Source: Stictocephala bisonia
Lineage: Eukaryota > Arthropoda > Insecta > Hemiptera > Membracidae
Length of the DNA: 64,000 nucleotides
Direction: 5' to 3'
NCBI GenBank assembly: GCA_035578905.1
Contig: JAQJVL010002201.1
Span: 50,781 to 114,780, forward strand
Part shown: positions 24,602 to 36,605 of the stretch, piece by piece
How the letters are laid out: every line of letters begins with the position of its first letter
Numbering within the stretch: the stretch's first letter is position 1
The notes under the pieces: model-generated
The model's input: the letters and a program-made list of their open reading frames with translations, nothing else
What the model was told of the DNA's origin: nothing
The model's database searches: none
Made by a program: the position numbers and the translations under genes

Positions 24602-25668
24602 TACTTCTGTGGGGGCTTGGGTCCCCCCTTAGGCTTGAATGTTATCCTCTCCAGCCCCAGAAAGGGCCGCATCGAGAGGGCATTCAGTCTCCTAAAGGAA
24701 TCCTCATTAACCATGATCACTAGATATAGGCCATTGGTGTGTTGAGTGCTCGCAACAACCACCCAGTGATCAGTGTTCAGCTGATTTTGCTTCTTCAGGC
24801 CCGATAGGACCTCAGCTTTAGTCACAGCGCAAGTTGTTTTTGGAATGAATGTGGTCAGCTTCACCATCTTAAACAGGCTCTTGGCTAGTACAAGCTTCAG
24901 TTGAACACCCCCGAAAGGGCTCATATCTGAGACCTGGTTTTCTAACCATTCCCTGGTCATAGCATTGGCGCAACCAACCACAACCGCTCCAGCCTCAACA
25001 TGGCAACTTGTGACGTTGACATTTTCTCCCTTAAGAGAACGTAAGGTTAGCTGTCTTTTAACAGAGGCCGCCTGCTCCTCCGTCAGAACGTGTTCGGGGT
25101 GCTCTTGCCTGACAACGGCCAGCTTCTCCACCGACAACTTCTCAGCAAAGGTCTCTGTGACGCCTTGCTGCTTGGCCCTCTTGTTCTCGCCTCCAAGTTC
25201 ATCCGATGTCAGTTGCGAACGAAACCTCTTCACACCAGGATTTCTGAAGGTGGCAGAGGATGAAGCCTGCTGGCTGGTTCTGGGGGTAGCTACCCATGAG
25301 GATGCTGTCCTGTCATCTTGGCCCCCAAAGGTGCCAGACGTACTTGACTGCTTGTTCCCACTACCGTGCTTTTCCTCCCAAGCTCGTCGCCTCTCCACCC
25401 TCGAAAGGATTCTCTCGCCTCTGGCAAGAGCCTCCTCCTTCCGAAGTCTTCGGAGTTCGCCTCTGGGGATCCTCCTCCTAGGCAGACCGCTCGTATCCCG
25501 TACCTGGAGATTTCTCTGAGAACTCTCATTCTCAGACCGAAGCAGCGCATCCTCCTCTCCTGCAGGCAGAGCCGGCGCTAGAGAGGACAAGCTGAAGTTA
25601 TCATTGAACAGGCTTTCGGGAGTTACCCCACCTGTCAACAAATCAATTATATTAGTTTTAGCTTCCAT
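24601..25668 (-). CDS. ORF1 protein of LOA/R1-like retrotransposon (DUF4780-type)
   Basis: An uninterrupted 355-residue frame. Residues 1-190 are low-complexity and strongly basic/acidic (RRRIPRGELRRLRKEEAL, KHGSGNKQSSTSG). The C-terminal half has VLTEEQAASVKRQL, VVVGCANAMTREWLENQV and VVVASTQHTNGLYLVIMV, the pattern of the DUF4780 domain common in arthropod retrotransposon ORF1 proteins. These are probably nucleic-acid-binding proteins of the retrotransposition particle. The stop codon overlaps the next start as TAATG (24,603-24,599), suggesting termination-reinitiation for ORF2. Not a host gene. Confidence 0.75.
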   Translation of the reverse strand: MEAKTNIIDLLTGGVTPESLFNDNFSLSSLAPALPAGEEDALLRSENESSQRNLQVRDTSGLPRRRIPRGELRRLRKEEALARGERILSRVERRRAWEEKHGSGNKQSSTSGTFGGQDDRTASSWVATPRTSQQASSSATFRNPGVKRFRSQLTSDELGGENKRAKQQGVTETFAEKLSVEKLAVVRQEHPEHVLTEEQAASVKRQLTLRSLKGENVNVTSCHVEAGAVVVGCANAMTREWLENQVSDMSPFGGVQLKLVLAKSLFKMVKLTTFIPKTTCAVTKAEVLSGLKKQNQLNTDHWVVVASTQHTNGLYLVIMVNEDSFRRLNALSMRPFLGLERITFKPKGGPKPPQK

Positions 25669-26190
25669 ACAATTCCCACGAGTACCGGGTTTTTAAGGTC
25701 CATCCCCACCAGTGACCCGAATGGGGGGGATAAGGGTTCTTACGACTGGGTGTCCCCAGGTGCCCAGAAGGCTCCGTTCACGACACCATATAACCCTAGT
25801 GCCACTCAGCCTTCAGCACGGGTCGCTTAACACCTTGGCTTGGGTTTCGCAGTGATCAAACCAATTAACCGATATGGCACAAGTTCCGCCAATGGACCGT
25901 TTTGACAGAACTGGTGTCATTACTGGTAGCGCTGCTGCCCACTACCAGACAGCCATTTTCAGGGCTCTAGGCTAGATCCACCAGGATTAATGATAACAGG
26001 GTCACCACATGTAGGATGCAGAAGTCTCTCTCAGTTGCACAGCAGGAGGCAGACCGAGTGCAGGCCTACCCAACCCGTCGGTCCCCTCCGGCGTTCCTGG
26101 ACTGTCTTGAGTGTCTGTAAGACACCCCTGATTATGAAGAAAGCCCTAGGACCCCCTGTCCCAGGAGTTACCCCAGGACCGTAAGTTTTT

Positions 26191-28568
<2,378 letters not shown>

Positions 28569-30577
28569 CAGGGTATCTAACTACTAAATAGTAATGAAAA
28601 TTTATGACTTTTCATGACCTTACAACATGATAATTCAGCACCCGAATAATGTAGAATACGGTTCGCGTTATAACTTCGCATTATTTTTAATCATATTCTA
28701 CTAAATTAATGATAAAAAGCAGGTTCAGACTTAAGAAACCATGCAAATTGAGCATTACCTACTTATATTTTCACAATTATTTATGTGATGATAACACATG
28801 TCTGCATTAGGTTCAATTCTTAATTTAGCATTACAACAAATAAAATAGGCCTAACCTAAATTGAGGAGTAAATTGAATTTATAGTGGATTAATTTGCCTT
28901 GTAAGTGTTCCTATGTGCTACCATGTGCTCCTATGTACTATTATAAACACTTATAAACAAAATTGACATTTGTTTTGTAGTAAATATATATTTAAAATTT
29001 CAACACGCAATTAAAAATCATACAAACAAACAATTCTTCAGTCCCATAAAATTTTCACACTCTCAGACAATACAAAACTTTGAAGCCTTGGTGAGGCATG
29101 TTCTTTAGGAAATGAAGATTATGTTTCATGACTTGAGCTTGTTGTAGAAGCTTTTAATAAATTACCATCCGTTTCTATTTTTATATTAGGCCTAGTCATA
29201 GAGTATGAAAGCATAGGGTTATCAGATGAAGGTCTATTTTGATCAAAACTGTGAACTAGCATCATTTGCTTATCACTTTTTAGGTTATTTTCTATCGAGC
29301 TATATTTTTTCCCTGATAGTACAACTTAATACTATTTGAGCCCGAATGGGAAATATCAAATAATTTTTTTCAATAGATACAAAATGCTTAATATACATCA
29401 CTTTCATTTTTCCGAAGCGACTTCTTCTAATGTTCTTCTTCGAGCTACAAGTTCTGAAATTTGCATTTTCCAGTCATTGTGCACAAACCACTAATCACTT
29501 TTATTTGACTAATTTTAGGCCTATTTTGAACGATAATAAAAACCAACAATTTCATACTTCAGTTCTTTATATATCAAAATTGCTATACTCATAAAAAAAC
29601 AAACACTAGGCCAACAAAAACTAACAGTAATAATAGGCCTAGTAACGTTAAGACTCAGAAGACAATTATAAAGTTGATGAAATTCCGTTAACAAATATAA
29701 AGTTTAAAGTACAACTAAACACTAAAATACACCAGTAAGATGCCTAACACTTTGAACAATTATGATCCAACAAACGGTATAAAAGACCATAGACAAAACA
29801 AACACTGATCAACGAACATCCGGTACGGTGCCGCCAATGCTGTATTTTCTTATTTCCTCCCGTACAGCAATGGAGAATTGGAATATGGCAACCAAGAATG
29901 TTTCAATATTAAATGCCTATTGTGAATTTCAAATATTGTAAAGCACATAACTTTCATCCATGTTACTTCAAAAGTAACTAAAACGTTTTAAATTTTATAG
30001 ATTGCACAGTTATATAAAACAATAAAACATTTTGTAATGTTGACAATTCACAACACTGTTTTGACTTCGTTTGTACTCAGAAAGAACGCATAACTTCGCA
30101 TATGGTACTAACTGTAGCAAACAAATGATGCATAACTTCGCATATGGTACTAACTGTAGCAAACAAATGATGTTTTGAGTGGGAATGATGACGAATGGTT
30201 GCCTGATTAATATATTACACCATTCTCTTTTCCTGAATAGTACCATAATTTTGTGTGGGCAAAGAGCTGGCTGGTTCCCTGCACCCTCAACACGGTATTT
30301 ATATTGTAGAAAGGACTATGGTTAGAACAAAATCATAATGAAACGACAAGAAACAAAAATACTTATGGCGAAATTATTTGCCACAGAACGCTTTGAGCAA
30401 ATTTCCCAATTCACTCCAAATGCCTCACGAATTCCCTCTACTTACGCTTTGGAAGACTAGAAAAAAAACGTGACTTTAGAAGCAATTTTCATAGCTTTTC
30501 GTGACATCCATGACCGACTTTAAAAATTGCTTACTTTTCATGACTTTTCGTGACTTTCATAACCAGTATACACCCTG
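28569..30577. mobile_element. hAT-like element or composite, ends recognisable
   Basis: The left end CAGGGTATCTAACTACTAAA runs into ATGAAAATTTATGACTTTTC. The right end complement is CAGGGTGTATACTGGTTATG followed by AAAGTCACGAAAAGTCATG. Both resemble a common arthropod hAT terminus. No 8-bp duplication is visible (AGTTTTAT against TTTATCCT) and no transposase was recognised, so the two ends may belong to different copies. A short minus-strand piece (NDWKMQISELVARRRTLEEV, about 29,480) is unassigned. Confidence 0.45.
30088..30171. repeat. Perfect 42-bp tandem duplication
   Basis: Two identical adjacent 42-bp units (30,088-30,129 and 30,130-30,171), each beginning GCATAACTTCGCATATGGTA. Zero divergence implies a very recent duplication or an assembly artefact. 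Confidence 0.9.
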
Positions 30578-31111
30578 TTTATCCTAGCATTACCAAATTG
30601 CCCCCCAAAAATTGACATAAAACACTAATTCAAATGCGAGTGCAATGACGCAAGTTTGTGAGGAGTCCCTCCTTGGTGGTTACATCCAGTATAAGTAGAG
30701 TTGAGTATTTTTGTTAGCATTTTATTTAATTACTCAACTAACCCTCGGGAAGTAGCACACTCAACTATATCATATTTTTCAGAATCACATTTTACCTCTA
30801 CTTTACTTCAATATTGAGAGTTTACTTTTACAGTGATTGAGCTTTTTGTTTACACTTTATTAAATTATTTAATGAAACATGCTCAAGCTAGTTCTGTCTT
30901 GATTTTGTCTATCTAGGCCTCATTTACTTTTATTGTGATTGGTTCTTAATGTTCATATTTTATTCAATCAGTTTTAACTGTAACTATTTAATTTAATATT
31001 GTATTAAATACATAAATTTCTAAAATATTAGTTTTGTTCAATCAAATATATAACATATGAAATCAATTGAAATAATTAATTGTATACAAGTATATTCTTT
31101 TTTTACTTACT

Positions 31112-31163
31112 CTTCACTCCAAGTCTATTCAAACCAGAAGATTTGAATAGACTTGGAGTGAAG
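31112..31163. repeat. Perfect 22-bp hairpin with 8-nt loop
   Basis: CTTCACTCCAAGTCTATTC plus AAA is followed by CCAGAAGA and the exact complement. The arm reappears partly just downstream (AAGTCTATTCAAAAA). It immediately precedes LINE-C. Confidence 0.85.
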
Positions 31164-31179
31164 TCTATTCAAAAATCCT

Positions 31180-33744
31180 CCACTCCCGACTCCCAGAACA
31201 GCTATTATCGACAGGGTACAGAGTGATATCGGACTGGTAAAGGATTTACCTGAAGAGATCATGACCAGCCTAGAATTACCATACTTCGTAGATGATCTAG
31301 AAACCAGTCAAAATGAAAACCTGTGATTTCAACTTCTCTCCAATAATCTGCCACAACCCAACCTAAGTACTCATAACTTCGATAAATTGATAATTAAGGC
31401 ATAGAACGTAAAAGAACTAAATAATATAGTTGGCAAATCTAATAATACAGTTTTAATTTTTCATCAAAATATCCAACATTTAGATTCTCGCAAAGAATCA
31501 TTAGAAATCATATTAGAAGAAATTGTACCAAATATTATTGTATTAACTGAGATTAATATGAAAAGCTATGATATAGAAAGATTCAACTTTAAAAAATATG
31601 TTGTTACCGCAAAATATAGTAGAACCAGTGCCTCGGGGGGTGGAGTATTGATCTTGTGCAAGAGGCTTCAAAGCCAAAGTTGTTTTTAAAAAAATTAGAA
31701 ATATTAACTGAAGACAAACTCTTTAAGTCCTGTTTAGCTAAGTATAATATAGACAAATTTTGTTTTATAGTGGCTGGATTATACAGAAAACCACAACTTC
31801 AAAATATTGAATTTTAATTGATTAGATAGATTAATAGAAATCTTGATTTCATTGAAAGAAGGATATGATATTATTGTAGGGGATTTAAATATCAATACAC
31901 TAAATTCAACTCCTTAAGTTATATTGTTAAAGAATATTCTAAAGAATTACGGATTCCTTTACTTAGTTGATTTTCCGACTAGAGTTACTTTGACAACATC
32001 AACTGCGATAGGTAATATTTTGACTATCAAAATAATTTAGATAAATCGAAAACAAAGGTTACAGGAATTATAAATGCACTAAGAAAATAATTATCAATAT
32101 GTAGAATGTAGGAACTTTTCAGAAAATAATACGAAAGTGTTCAATAACCTTCTGTCAAATGAAAATTGGTTACCTGTTTTTTGCTAATGTGGAAAATAAG
32201 TTTGACACTTTTAATTACATTTTCCAGTATTATTTAAATTTAGTCTTTCCAAAAAAAGTTATAAAAAATATACAAAAAACAATAATTAAAGCTGGATAAA
32301 TAAGGAACTAATTGTAGAAAAAGATGAAATTATAAAATTAACTAAGTATGCAAATCAAAATAGAAATATTGATTTACTAAAATTATCCAAGACGAAGTAC
32401 AAAATTATAAAAATAAACTGATAGACAAAAAAATTATTCTATGATGACAAAATTAGAAATGCAGTAAACATTAACAAAGAATCTTGGAAAATAATAAATT
32501 CAGAAGCTGGTAAACTGTATAGTAAAAGACTAACAAAGGTTTTAAAAATTGATGATAAAATAATTTCGGAACCAATGAATGTATCAGATAAGTTTTAATA
32601 GGTATTTTATCAGTGCCATATAGAAGATAGTACAAGAATAATCCACAATTTCCCAGTCAGTACACAGTTTTAAAAAGTATATAATATATCCAAATGCAAC
32701 AATAAAACATTTAACTGTTATCAAGTAAATGAAAAAGAAATCAAATTATAATGTCCTTGAAAAATAAATTATCCTGTGGCTATGATGAAGTCCCTCTAAA
32801 ATTAATTAAGCATGTCAGGCAATCTTTGTTGAAACCGCTAGTTCATGTAATAAATAGTTTACTTATTACAGGGACTTTTCCTGACCCCTTAGTTTCAAAG
32901 GTGGTTCCAATTTTTAAAAAAGGAGAGAAATCAGAAATTTCCAACTATCGTCCTGTATAAATTTTACCTTCCATACCAACGAGTAATAATAAATTACAAT
33001 AATTTATTGTAATTTATTACAATAAATTATTAAAACACAAAAAATAATTTATTTGATGAACAACAACATGGTTTTTGACAAGGGAAATCAACTACTACAG
33101 CCTTATTAGATTTTTCAGAAAGAATAATTGATTCAATAGATGAGGGTAAAAAAGTGAGGGTATTTTCATGGATAAGTCAAAAGCTTTTGATTGCATTTCT
33201 CACTCACTTCTTTTAAACAAACTTAAACTCATGGGGATTTCAGGAGTTCCTTTAGAATGGTTTCACTCCTACCTTTATAACAGAACTCAATATGTTGAGA
33301 CTGTTTATAGTATAAAAAATAAAGTCCTGAAATGTACGTCAAAAACTTTCCCTATAAAATATGGGGTACCTCCGGGGTCAATTCTTTGCCCTTTACTTTT
33401 TTGTGTTATATCCAAGGTATGCCTAAAATATCAAGCAATATTCATGGTACAAGAAGTAATTTGGTATTATACGCAGATGACTCTAACCTTATAATATCAT
33501 CTAAAGATTATGAAAACCTTGAAGCAGCTTGTAAGAACCAACTGAAAGTTATAAATACCTATTTGACTGATAACACCCTTTTTTTAATGCAAATAAATCT
33601 AATTACATTGTTTTTTGACCAAACAAAACAGTATAACTAATCAAATAAATATATCAATTGACGAAAATAGATTGAACCAAATAAATTACACAAAATTCTT
33701 AGGATTAGAAATAGATAGTCATCTCAGTTGGGACTTCCATGTAC
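31180..33744 (+). mobile_element. LINE-C (endonuclease plus reverse transcriptase, degraded)
   Basis: The plus strand carries an ORF1 tail (VQSDIGLVKDLPEEIMTSLE), endonuclease (TVLIFHQNIQHLDSRKESLE, IIVLTEINM, GYDIIVGDLNINTL), and RT: KLSCGYDEVPLKLIKH, GTFPDPLVSKVVPIFKKGEK, NYRPV, MDKSKAFDCISHSLLLNKL, GVPPGSILCPLLF and YADDSNLIISSKDYENLE. The catalytic YADD is intact. The frame is broken by several shifts and stops. The C-terminus is lost where a minisatellite starts at about 33,745 (after KFLGLEIDSHLSWDFHV). Confidence 0.85.
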
Positions 33745-33754
33745 TAACGTACTG

Positions 33755-34230
33755 TTGTATTAACCCACCCGCCTACCCATACACGTTCAGTAGTATTGAC
33801 CCACCCGCCTACCCATACACGTACAGTAGTATTGACCCACCCGCCACCCATACACGTACAGTGGTATAGTAGGGACATGACGTCCCCACCCACCCACCCA
33901 TACACATACAGAGGTGATTACCCACCCACACACCCATGCACGTACAGTGGTGATTATATACACGTACAGTGGTGAAACGTTTGTGTACCCACCCACCCAT
34001 ACACGTACAGTGTTATTGACCCATCCGCCCACCCATACACGCACTGTGATGTTGACCCACCCGCCCACCCTTACACGCAGTGATACTGACCCACCCACCC
34101 ACCCTTACACGAACTGTAATATTGAACAAGGATTGTAATACTGTACGTTGTAGTACCGTACGTGTATGGGTGGGTGGGTGGGTCAATACCATCATACGTG
34201 CATGGGGTGAGTAGGTGGATCAATACCACC
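33755..34230. repeat. 36-bp minisatellite with inverted terminal units
   Basis: About ten units of the form ATTGACCCACCCGCCCACCC followed by ATACACGTACAGTGGT run to about 34,125. Two units in opposite orientation (GTACGTGTATGGGTGGG...) close the block at 34,155-34,230. Unit length varies from 22 to about 50 bp. GC content is far above that of the neighbours. Apparent ORFs here are by-products. Confidence 0.9.
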
Positions 34231-34249
34231 CCAGCACAGCATATCCATA

Positions 34250-36400
34250 TTTCATCCACGGAAAACTCATTTTTACCGAAAAATCGAAAAAATAGTTTTT
34301 TTTACTTAATAGTGAAAACACCAACAATTTCATAGTTGTTACTTTTCATCAACAATTCTTTTTTTCATTTCACATGTTTTTAATGCTTAACACAAATATA
34401 TAATTGGTTATTAAGTAAAATTATTTTTTCAGCCTGAAAAGTGCATTTTTTACTAACATAACCTAACTTATCCTTGATGTCTATTTTCTCAACAAAAAAT
34501 TGCAATTTGTGTTAAATTCAAGTGCTTGGCCTCCATGACGGCCTACCGGCTGTCACTCTGGCGCGAATGTAGATGAATTCGGTTTTCGTGATTAATAGTT
34601 GTTGTATATAATGGTCGCACAGAAGCCGCTGATCGCGATTCGCCTCGAAAGTAGATTTTCCATTATATCTCGAAATATAATTTTAATGGTATTTATGCAG
34701 TTTCTTGCCACCAGACAAATTTGGAACATTTTGCTTGAAATGGGTCTACAATTGGCAGTATTTTCACGAGATTAGTTTTTTATTCTGCGGCAATAACATA
34801 TTTTACCAAAAAATTCGAAATAACCAATGTCACAACTTTTAGTCACTAAATAAATAAACTGGCAGGTTCAATAAAAACACGCTCTTCGCTGGTGAAAAAT
34901 TACCGTTCACATTATCTCTTCTTGTTGCCCACCTGTTGTTGCCGGTAATGGTAAACGTAAACAAAACAAATGAATCAGCCCATCCTCGCCCAGTCTGTTG
35001 TCGATGTATTTTCGTTATTTAAAAAGAACGCGACAGTTTCATTGTAACAATAATTCAGCACCAATCAAAATTTTGCAAATAGCTGCAGAACAGACAGCAA
35101 CAGTGAGCGTCATTGGATATCAATAGAACAAAACGAAAACTCCCAAAGTTTAGTCGCAACTTTAACCTGCAGCGCAAGTTGCAACAGAATGTCAACAAAT
35201 CTAAGAGGCGACGCTTGACATTGGATTGATTTGCGTGTCTCGGCAAATTGCGGTGGGTGAAGCTATCATATTGTCTGCTACAGCTTCATTCAACTGTTTT
35301 GACGTCAAAACTGTTTCGGTTGCAACCATTTTGTCAAACTATTCCATGTGTCTTATTTTGAACATATCAATGTGCCGAGTCTACTCGTGTCTTATCATAC
35401 GAAGATTGACGAGGTTTCCTGAACTTATCGCTTGAGTTTAACTGGAGCCATGAAGTCCTAACCTTACTGATGTAACTGGATTACTCTCGTCTGAGAATTC
35501 CCGATGGTTACAGAAATTCAAGCATATTTCCAGGTTTTTTTCAAGGCGCCGTAAAATTCAAGCATAATTCCAGGTTTTCCCGAAATTCCCGGTGAGTAGC
35601 CACCCTGTTAATAGTTGTTGTATATATTGATTGCGTAATGGCCGCTAATCGCGATCCACCGCGATAATAGTTTTTTTGCTATTTCTCGAGAAATATTTTT
35701 AATAGACCAAAATAGTTTTCAAATTTGTATTCAGCGCAAAAAAACACATCAAAAAAATAAGGATGATTAAAATACCTTATAAATTAACGGAAATATGACA
35801 AAAATACTAAAAGTTGTCACATTGGTTATTTCGAATTTTTTGGTAAAATATGTTATTATGAATAAAAAAGCACATCTCGTGAAAATACTGCCAATTCTAG
35901 ACCCATTTCAAGCAAAATGTTCCAAATTTGTCTGGTGGCAAGAAACTGCATAAATACCATTAAAATTACATTTCGAGGTATAATGGAAAAACTACTTTCG
36001 AGGCGAATCGCGATCAGCGGCTTCTATGCGACCATTATATACAACAACTATTAATCACGACAACCGAATTCATCTACATTCGCGCCAGAGTGACAGCCGG
36101 TAGGCCGTCATGGAGGCCAATCACTTGAATTTAACACAAATTGCAATTTTTTTGAGAATATAGACAGTTAGGATGAGTTAGATTATGTTTGGTTATATCA
36201 GTAAAAAATGCATTTTTCCAGCTGAAAAAATAATTTTACTACAAAACCAGTTATATTTTAGTGTTCAGCATAAAAAAACACGAGAATGAAAAAAAGTTGG
36301 TTTTTTCACCGTCAGATAAAAGACTAGTTTTTAAATTTTTCTGTAAATAACGAGTTTTCTGCGGATGAAATCAAACTCCTCAAGAGATATAAACTCATAT
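34250..36400. repeat. Large inverted repeat (arms about 590 bp)
   Basis: 34,250-34,845 and the complement of 35,815-36,400 match closely, including CTTGGCCTCCATGACGGCC, GCGCGAATGTAGATGAATTC and TTTATGCAGTTTCTTGCCAC. The spacer (34,846-35,814) contains a hAT-like right end (GGTGAGTAGCCACCCTG at 35,590-35,606) and a diverged direct copy of the arm at 35,610-35,815. Related units recur at 38,880-40,930. This behaves like a foldback element or a rearranged repeat cluster; the family is unknown to me. Confidence 0.75.
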
Positions 36401-36605
36401 TTCACCTATTTTTCAACATCAAATCGTATTTTCAGAGGTGGCAAGAAAGTGCATAATTACCATTTTAATAGACCAAAATATTCTTTCAAATTCAGAATAT
36501 GCACCATTTATAATTAAAAAAAATACAACTAAAGTAACATTTAAAGTAACAGAAATATAACAGAAATACTAGAGGTTGTGGCTCATTTTTTTAATTTTTT
36601 GGTAA

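Larger units (their letters stand above)
23100..26190 (-). mobile_element. LOA/R1-like non-LTR retrotransposon, 3'-truncated
   Basis: Minus-strand order: a GC-rich 5' leader (about 26,190-25,669), an intact ORF1 (25,668-24,601), then ORF2 opening with endonuclease and breaking off at the first RT motifs near 23,100 (SLATGVIPLSWEVSRIIFIP, MYRPIRI). Its GC content is well above that of the surrounding intron. The RT core and 3' UTR are missing. It lies in tubulin intron 2 in the sense orientation. Confidence 0.85.

Noticed and set aside
24965..25519. 184-residue plus-strand ORF opposite retrotransposon ORF1
   Set aside because: Mirror of the GC-rich ORF1 on the minus strand; composition explains its openness.
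33787..34138. Several repetitive ORFs (YPPTHTRTV-type and GWVGGWVNNTVRVW-type)
   Set aside because: By-products of the 36-bp minisatellite, which is open in several frames because its unit length is a multiple of three.
34880..35450. Small ORFs in the spacer of the large inverted repeat (for example a 42-residue minus-strand frame starting MVATETVLTSKQ)
   Set aside because: No recognisable family and no splice or promoter context; left unannotated as a gene.
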